Assembly: GCA_947568835.1 (NCBI GenBank)
Contig: OX387612.1
Location: 12,154,001-12,218,000, forward strand
Length of the DNA: 64,000 nucleotides
Reading direction: 5' to 3'
Source: Protonemura montana
Taxonomy: Eukaryota; Arthropoda; Insecta; Plecoptera; Nemouridae
Shown here: positions 57,411-64,000 of the stretch, piece by piece
Layout of the letters: the number at the start of each line of letters is the position of its first letter
How positions within the stretch are numbered: the stretch's first letter is position 1
The notes under the pieces: model-generated
The model's input: the letters and a program-made list of their open reading frames with translations, nothing else
What the model was told of the DNA's origin: nothing
Database searches by the model: none
Position numbers and translations under genes: made by a program

Positions 57411-58003
57411 CTGTTGGGAAGGGGTGGGGGTAGGTACGTGAGTTGGCAACACTGCTGAGATGGTCGAGTCGAGACGGGTTGAAATGTTGACACCTGACAA
57501 GATGGACATGAATCGAACAAAGACCCTCCTGATGGGAAGGGGTGGGGGTAGGTACGTGAGTTGGCAACACAGCTTAGATGGTCGAGTCGAGACGGGTTGA
57601 AATGTTGACACCTGACAAGATGGACATGAATCGAACAAAGACCCTCCTGATGGGAAGGGGTGGGGGTAGGTACGTGAGTTGGCAACACAGCTGAGATGGT
57701 CGAGTCGAGACGGGTTGAAATGTTGACACCTGACAAGATGGACATGAATCGAACAAAGACCCTCCTGATGGGAAGGGGTGGGGGTAGGTACGTGAGTTGG
57801 CAACACAGCTTAGATGGTCGAGTCGAGACGGGTTGAAATGTTGACACCTGACAAGATGGACATGAATCGAACAAAGACCCTCCTGATGGGAAGGGGTGGA
57901 GGTAGGTACGTGAGTTGGCAACACAGCTTAGATGGTCGAGTCGAGACGGGTTGAAATGTTGACACCTGACAAGATGGACATGAATCGAACAAAGACCCTC
58001 CTG
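57411..58003. repeat. 118-bp minisatellite, 5 copies
   Basis: Five nearly identical 118-bp units (GGGAAGGGGTGGGGGTAGG, TACGTGAGTTGGCAACAC, GGTCGAGTCGAGACGGG, GACAAGATGGACATGAATCG). Units alternate between CAGCTTAGATGG and CAGCTGAGATGG. The minus strand is open across the array without being a gene. Confidence 0.95.
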
Positions 58004-59371
58004 AGTGGAAAAGTTAAAAACCTGAGCTTTTGGAAAACATTGTAAAAAGTAAAACAATGCATTAAATTTGAGATTGATTAAATTTTGAAAAGAAGCAAAC
58101 AAGCCTGGCTGTATAATTGATAGGTCTGCCCTAGCTCGGCATGTTGAAAGTGATTTAAAATTGTTACCTATAAATTGTTCGTCTTGCTATTGGTCTCTAT
58201 AGAGGAACCGATCGTTACAACACTTCACTTTACAGTTCAACTTCGAAGCTTGGTTTCCGTTCAAGTTGCGATCAAACTTTTCATCGTCGGAGCTTTTCAA
58301 TCCGTTTCAAAATTTGTCTTTCACAGAAAGTGTATTCAGTGAACAGAAGCTTGCTTTGAAATGGACCAACATTTTAATAGTGGCTTGGATTTTATCTCAT
58401 GTTAATCCATAGTCCATTGGGCTCATTTTTTCTTTAAAATTTTAAAAAATTGAAGATATTTGAATTATCGAAATTTGTGCCTTAAGGTCATTGTTTATAT
58501 TTTTTGGTTCTTTTGTTACCAAAAAAATGTCACAACTGTTTTTGTCTGATTCACTTTCCGTACAAACTTGTTAAACATTATCACTAGTGAAGAGTCTTCT
58601 TTCAAAACTTTAAGCAAACTTACAAAACCATTGCAACTATAACCTCACTTTTTCACATTCACAACAGTTTTCCATAGTAAAACAAAAACACAGAAAAATG
58701 CTGAAGAATATCGATAGCAAAACTGTTAAACACATCATTGAGTATTGCATTTTCATGAAAGAATAGTAATTAGGTCATTTTTCCTCAAAAAAAAATTAAT
58801 ACATTTCAGAAAGATATGCCATTCATAGCGGTTTTGTTGGTCAAATGCTAATTTCAGGTTATTTTAGTTTCTTTGAATTTTTAACTTAAAATATGTACAT
58901 TTTCACTGAAGATCTCAACTCCGGATCAATTTCTAGCCAACAGAGAACTTCGAATTTCATTTCATGAGTTAAAAATGGCTTTTTTTGACTTGGTAAATTG
59001 ATAAAATGGAATGACCAGACCTAACCTATAAAAGACTCTTACATCGAACGAAAGTTAATTTATCTGAAACGATCACAGCCAATATATTCGCTGGTAGACG
59101 CTGAATCCAGAGTTGAAAACTTTTGTAAAACCAACAATCCCAAACATTGACCCTTTGACAAGTTTAGATTTCTGCAGTACAAGCATAGTCTTTCACACAA
59201 AACCAAACACCATCATAGAAAAGGATTACCACCTACGTATGCATACAAATATCTTCGACAAACAGGCCGCTCCTTCCCTACAAATTCAAAAGTGTTCTGG
59301 AACAGAAATATCGATGTCCGTTACTGTCCCTATTTGTGATGCAGTCCGATCCTAACACCAGTCGTTCCATA
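58004..59371 (-). other. Region 3' of the mannosidase gene
   Basis: No gene or repeat recognised in 1.37 kb of AT-rich sequence. The part adjoining 59,371 should be the 3'UTR of the minus-strand mannosidase; no polyadenylation signal stands out among the A/T runs. An 80-codon + strand frame at 59,113-59,355 has no recognisable features and overlaps this UTR. Confidence 0.5.
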
Positions 59372-59527
<156 letters not shown>

Positions 59528-59551
59528 TTAGCATAACAGAGATAACAGTGT

Positions 59552-60925
59552 TATCTGTGCTAGTCTTTGCCTCATAAGGATGGAATATCTGTGCAAGCTT
59601 TATCTGTGCTAGTCTTTGCCTCATAAGGATGTAATATCTGTGCAAGCTTTATCTGTGCTAGTCTTTGCCTCATAAGGATGGAATATCTGTGCAAGCTTTA
59701 TATGTGCTAGTCTTTGCCTCATAAGAATGGAATATCTGTGTAAGCTTTATCTGTGCTAGTCTTTGCCTCATAAGGATGGAATATCTGTACTAGCTTTATC
59801 CGTGATAGTCTTTGCCTCATAAGGATGGAATATCTGTGCAAGCTTTATCTGTGCTAGTCTTTGCCTCATAAGGATGGAATATCTGTGTAAGCTTTATCTG
59901 TGCTAGTCTTTGCCTCATAAGGATGAAATATCTGTGCAAGCTTTATCTGTGCTAGTCTTTGCCTCATAAGGATGTAATATCTGTGCAAGCTTTATCTGTG
60001 CTAGTATTTGCCTCATAAGGATGGAATATCTGTGCAAGCTTTATCTGTGTTAGTCTTTGCCTCATAAGGATGGAATATCTGTGCAAGCTTTATCTGTGTT
60101 AGTCTTTGCCTCTAAGGATGGAATATCCGTGCAAGTTTTATCTGTGCTAGTCTTTGCCTCATAAGAATGGAATATCTGTACAAGCTTTACCTGTGCTAGT
60201 CTTTGCCTCATAAGGATGGAATATCTGTGCAAGCTTTATCTGTGCTAGTCTTTGCCTCATAAGGATGGAATATCAGTGGAAGCTTTATCTGTGGTAGTCT
60301 TTGCCTCATAAGGATGGAATATCTGTGCAAGCTTTATCTGTGCTAGTCTTTGCCTCATAAGGATGGAATATCTGTGCAAGCTTTATCTGTGCTAGTCTTT
60401 GCCTCATAAGAATGGAATATCTGTGCAAGCTTTATCTGTGACAGTCTTTGCCTCATAAGGATGGAATATCTGTGCAAGCTTTATCTGTGCTAGTCTTTGC
60501 CTCATAAGGATGGAATATCTGTGCAAGCTTTATCTGTGCTAGTCTTTGCCTCATAAGGATGGAATATCTGTGCAAGCTTTATCTGTGCTAGTCTTTGCCT
60601 CATAAGGATGGAATATCTGTGCAAGCTTTATCCGTGCTAGTCTTTGCCTCATAAGGATGGAATATCTGTGCAAGCTTTATCTGTGCTAGTCTTTGCCTCA
60701 TAAGGATGGAATATCTGTGCAAGCTTTATCTGTGCTAGTCTTTGCCTCATAAGAATGGAATATCTGTGCAAGCTTTATCTGTGCTAGTCTTTGCCTCATA
60801 AGAATGGAATATCTGTACAAGCTTTATCTGTGCTAGTCTTTGCCTCATAAGGATGGAATATATGTGCAAGCTTTATCTGTGCTAGTCTTTGCCTCATAAG
60901 AATGGAATATCTGTGTAAGATTTAA
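59552..60925 (+). repeat. 49-bp minisatellite in the last mannosidase intron
   Basis: About 28 copies of a 49-bp unit (TTTATCTGTGCTAGTCTTTG, CCTCATAAGGATGG, AATATCTGTGCAAGC). The unit length is not a multiple of three, so no long frames arise. The same unit fills another intron of the same gene at 61,997-62,997. Confidence 0.97.
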
Positions 60926-61038
60926 ATGTAGTCTGATGTGACATACAAACTTCCAAGAAGAAATTTAAAGCAAAATATCCTCTGAGAATATGTAAACAGA
61001 CTGCCTGGTGCTTGTACGCTGGTCCATGCACTCTCCTA

Positions 61039-62997
<1,959 letters not shown>

Positions 62998-63194
62998 TCA
63001 TGTCAACTTTACTTGACATTAGCACAAATTCCAAAAAAAAATTAAAGACTGAAATTGTTATTACCAAGTAAAATTGACAACTTTTTTTGTATGATATGTT
63101 CCTGACCTCATCAGGGTGAACTCATCATTGTGATAAGTCGTGGTCATGAGCGAACACATTTTCAGGACCAGCCAACGACCGGGATTTAACCAAC

Positions 63195-63358
63195 CTTCGC
63201 CTCCATTGCTTCTGAGAAGCGGAACGACTCAGGTCCGAGCTTGACGGCCGTCCGATCGTAAGACTCGTGGCACGTGTTCGTAATCCCAGCAGCGAGCTGC
63301 ATGTTCCGGGCGCTATCTTCGTTGTCAAGGGTGTGAGCCCCCAGCGCTAACAAACCTC
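63195..63358 (-). CDS. GH47 mannosidase, first exon in window
   Basis: Two bases plus 54 codons: GLLALGAHTLDNED, then TNTCHESYDRTAVKLGPESF and RFSEAMEAK. The pattern GGLLALGA... TCHxxY... GLGPExFRF is diagnostic for GH47. Acceptor GATGTCTTCCAG ends at 63,359; donor AAG|GTTGGT. Earlier exons, including the N-terminal membrane anchor and most of the (alpha/alpha)7 barrel, lie beyond the right end of the window, so this gene is partial here. Confidence 0.93.
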
Positions 63359-63397
63359 CTGGAAGACATCAAGAGTTAGAACCAGAGATGTAGTATC

Positions 63398-63823
63398 GTT
63401 GAGTGTGCAGGTTCTAGGTAGAGACAGAACGTCAATGTTACAGTCTCTGCGTGAAAGATGGCCGCCAAATGACTACCTTACTGACAAAAATGCAGAGTAC
63501 CGGAACATCACGTTAAGTGGAGCCACTGTCGTATGAAATTTCATTTTGATATTTCTCGTAGGTTAACTCGCTTTTTCATATCGTTACGTGTTTATCAATC
63601 GTTGAGGTAAACATTGATGGAGATTTTTTGAGCATGAAAAGTCACAAAAGCAAGTTAACCTACGAGAAATATCGAAATTAAATTTCATACGACAGTGGCT
63701 CCACTTAACGTGATGTTCCGGTACTCTGCATTTTTGTCGGTAAGGTAGTCATTTGGCGGCCATCTTTCACACAGAGACTGTAACATTGACGTTGTTTCTC
63801 TACCTAGAACCTACACTCAACGG
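63398..63823. repeat. Foldback inverted repeat, ~180-bp arms
   Basis: 63,398-63,576 and 63,645-63,823 are imperfect reverse complements with a ~68-bp loop. Landmarks: GAAAGATGGCCGCCAAATGA on the left, TCATTTGGCGGCCATCTTTC on the right; GGTTAACT/AAGTTAACC flank the loop. It lies in a mannosidase intron and may be a foldback or MITE-like transposon; no target-site duplication could be defined. Confidence 0.88.
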
Positions 63824-64000
63824 TTTAACATCAACGTTCTGTCTCTACCTAGAACCTGCACACTCAACGGTTTAACTTTAACGTTCTGTCTCTACCTAGA
63901 ACCTGCACACTCAATGGTTTAACATTGACGTTGTTTCTCTACCTAGAACCTGCACACTCAACGGTTTAACATTAACATTCTGTCTCTACCTAGAACCTGC
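63776..64000. repeat. ~48-bp tandem repeat at the foldback edge
   Basis: About four to five copies of a unit with TCTCTACCTAGAACCTGCAC, ACTCAACGGTTTAACATT and ACGTTCTGT or ACGTTGTT, running off the window. The unit is the outer end of the foldback arm, so the array grew from the transposon-like terminus. Confidence 0.88.

Noticed and set aside
57357..58102. 231-codon minus-strand frame at the 118-bp array
   Set aside because: Five near-identical tandem units explain it; overlapping frames are also open and no domain is recognisable.

Overview
This window looks like a piece of nuclear genome from an invertebrate animal. Evidence for a eukaryote: three genes with GT-AG introns (an ABCA-type ABC transporter, a tetraspanin, and a Golgi class I alpha-mannosidase of family GH47), an autonomous Helitron, LINE-like 3' ends, and very dense minisatellite DNA. 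I cannot name the lineage. By my count of the boundaries, about 40 kb of the 64 kb is tandem repeat, so nearly every long open frame is a by-product of arrays whose unit length is a multiple of three or which lack stops.

Layout. 1-6.2 kb: two related tandem copies of a composite non-autonomous element, each with a 10-bp satellite (TATTCTATGG type), a Helitron-like 3' end (hairpin, 8-nt spacer, CTAGT) and a ~510-bp conserved block. 6.2-8.8 kb: a dispersed repeat, an (AGCAT)n array and a 41-bp array. 9.2-17.8 kb: a Helitron with a ~1,900-residue Rep-helicase split by one frameshift. The same hairpin-CTAGT terminus lies downstream at 17,782-17,809, which ties the autonomous element to the satellite-bearing ones at 1-6 kb. 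18.5-23.3 kb: the last three exons of an ABCA transporter on the + strand, with a 78-bp array in the last intron.

23.8-56.8 kb: a large inverted duplication. The left arm (23.8-25.6 kb) holds a 28-bp array, the tetraspanin 3'UTR and a 37-bp array. The right arm (35.6-56.8 kb) holds the same parts in reverse, with a complete six-exon tetraspanin gene (50,618-53,671) that is missing from the left arm through a deletion at a 3-bp microhomology. Between the arms is a 9-kb, ~157-copy array of a 57-bp unit whose minus-strand reading resembles the C-terminal end of a LINE reverse transcriptase. 57.4-58.0 kb: a 118-bp array. 59.4-63.4 kb: the last four exons of a GH47 mannosidase on the minus strand, with the same 49-bp minisatellite in two of its introns. 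63.4-64 kb: a ~180-bp-arm foldback with a short tandem array on its outer edge.

The three host genes are functionally unrelated: lipid transport, membrane organisation and N-glycan trimming. What links the region is repeat dynamics: Helitron termini, array expansion with higher-order duplication, and segmental inversion around genes.
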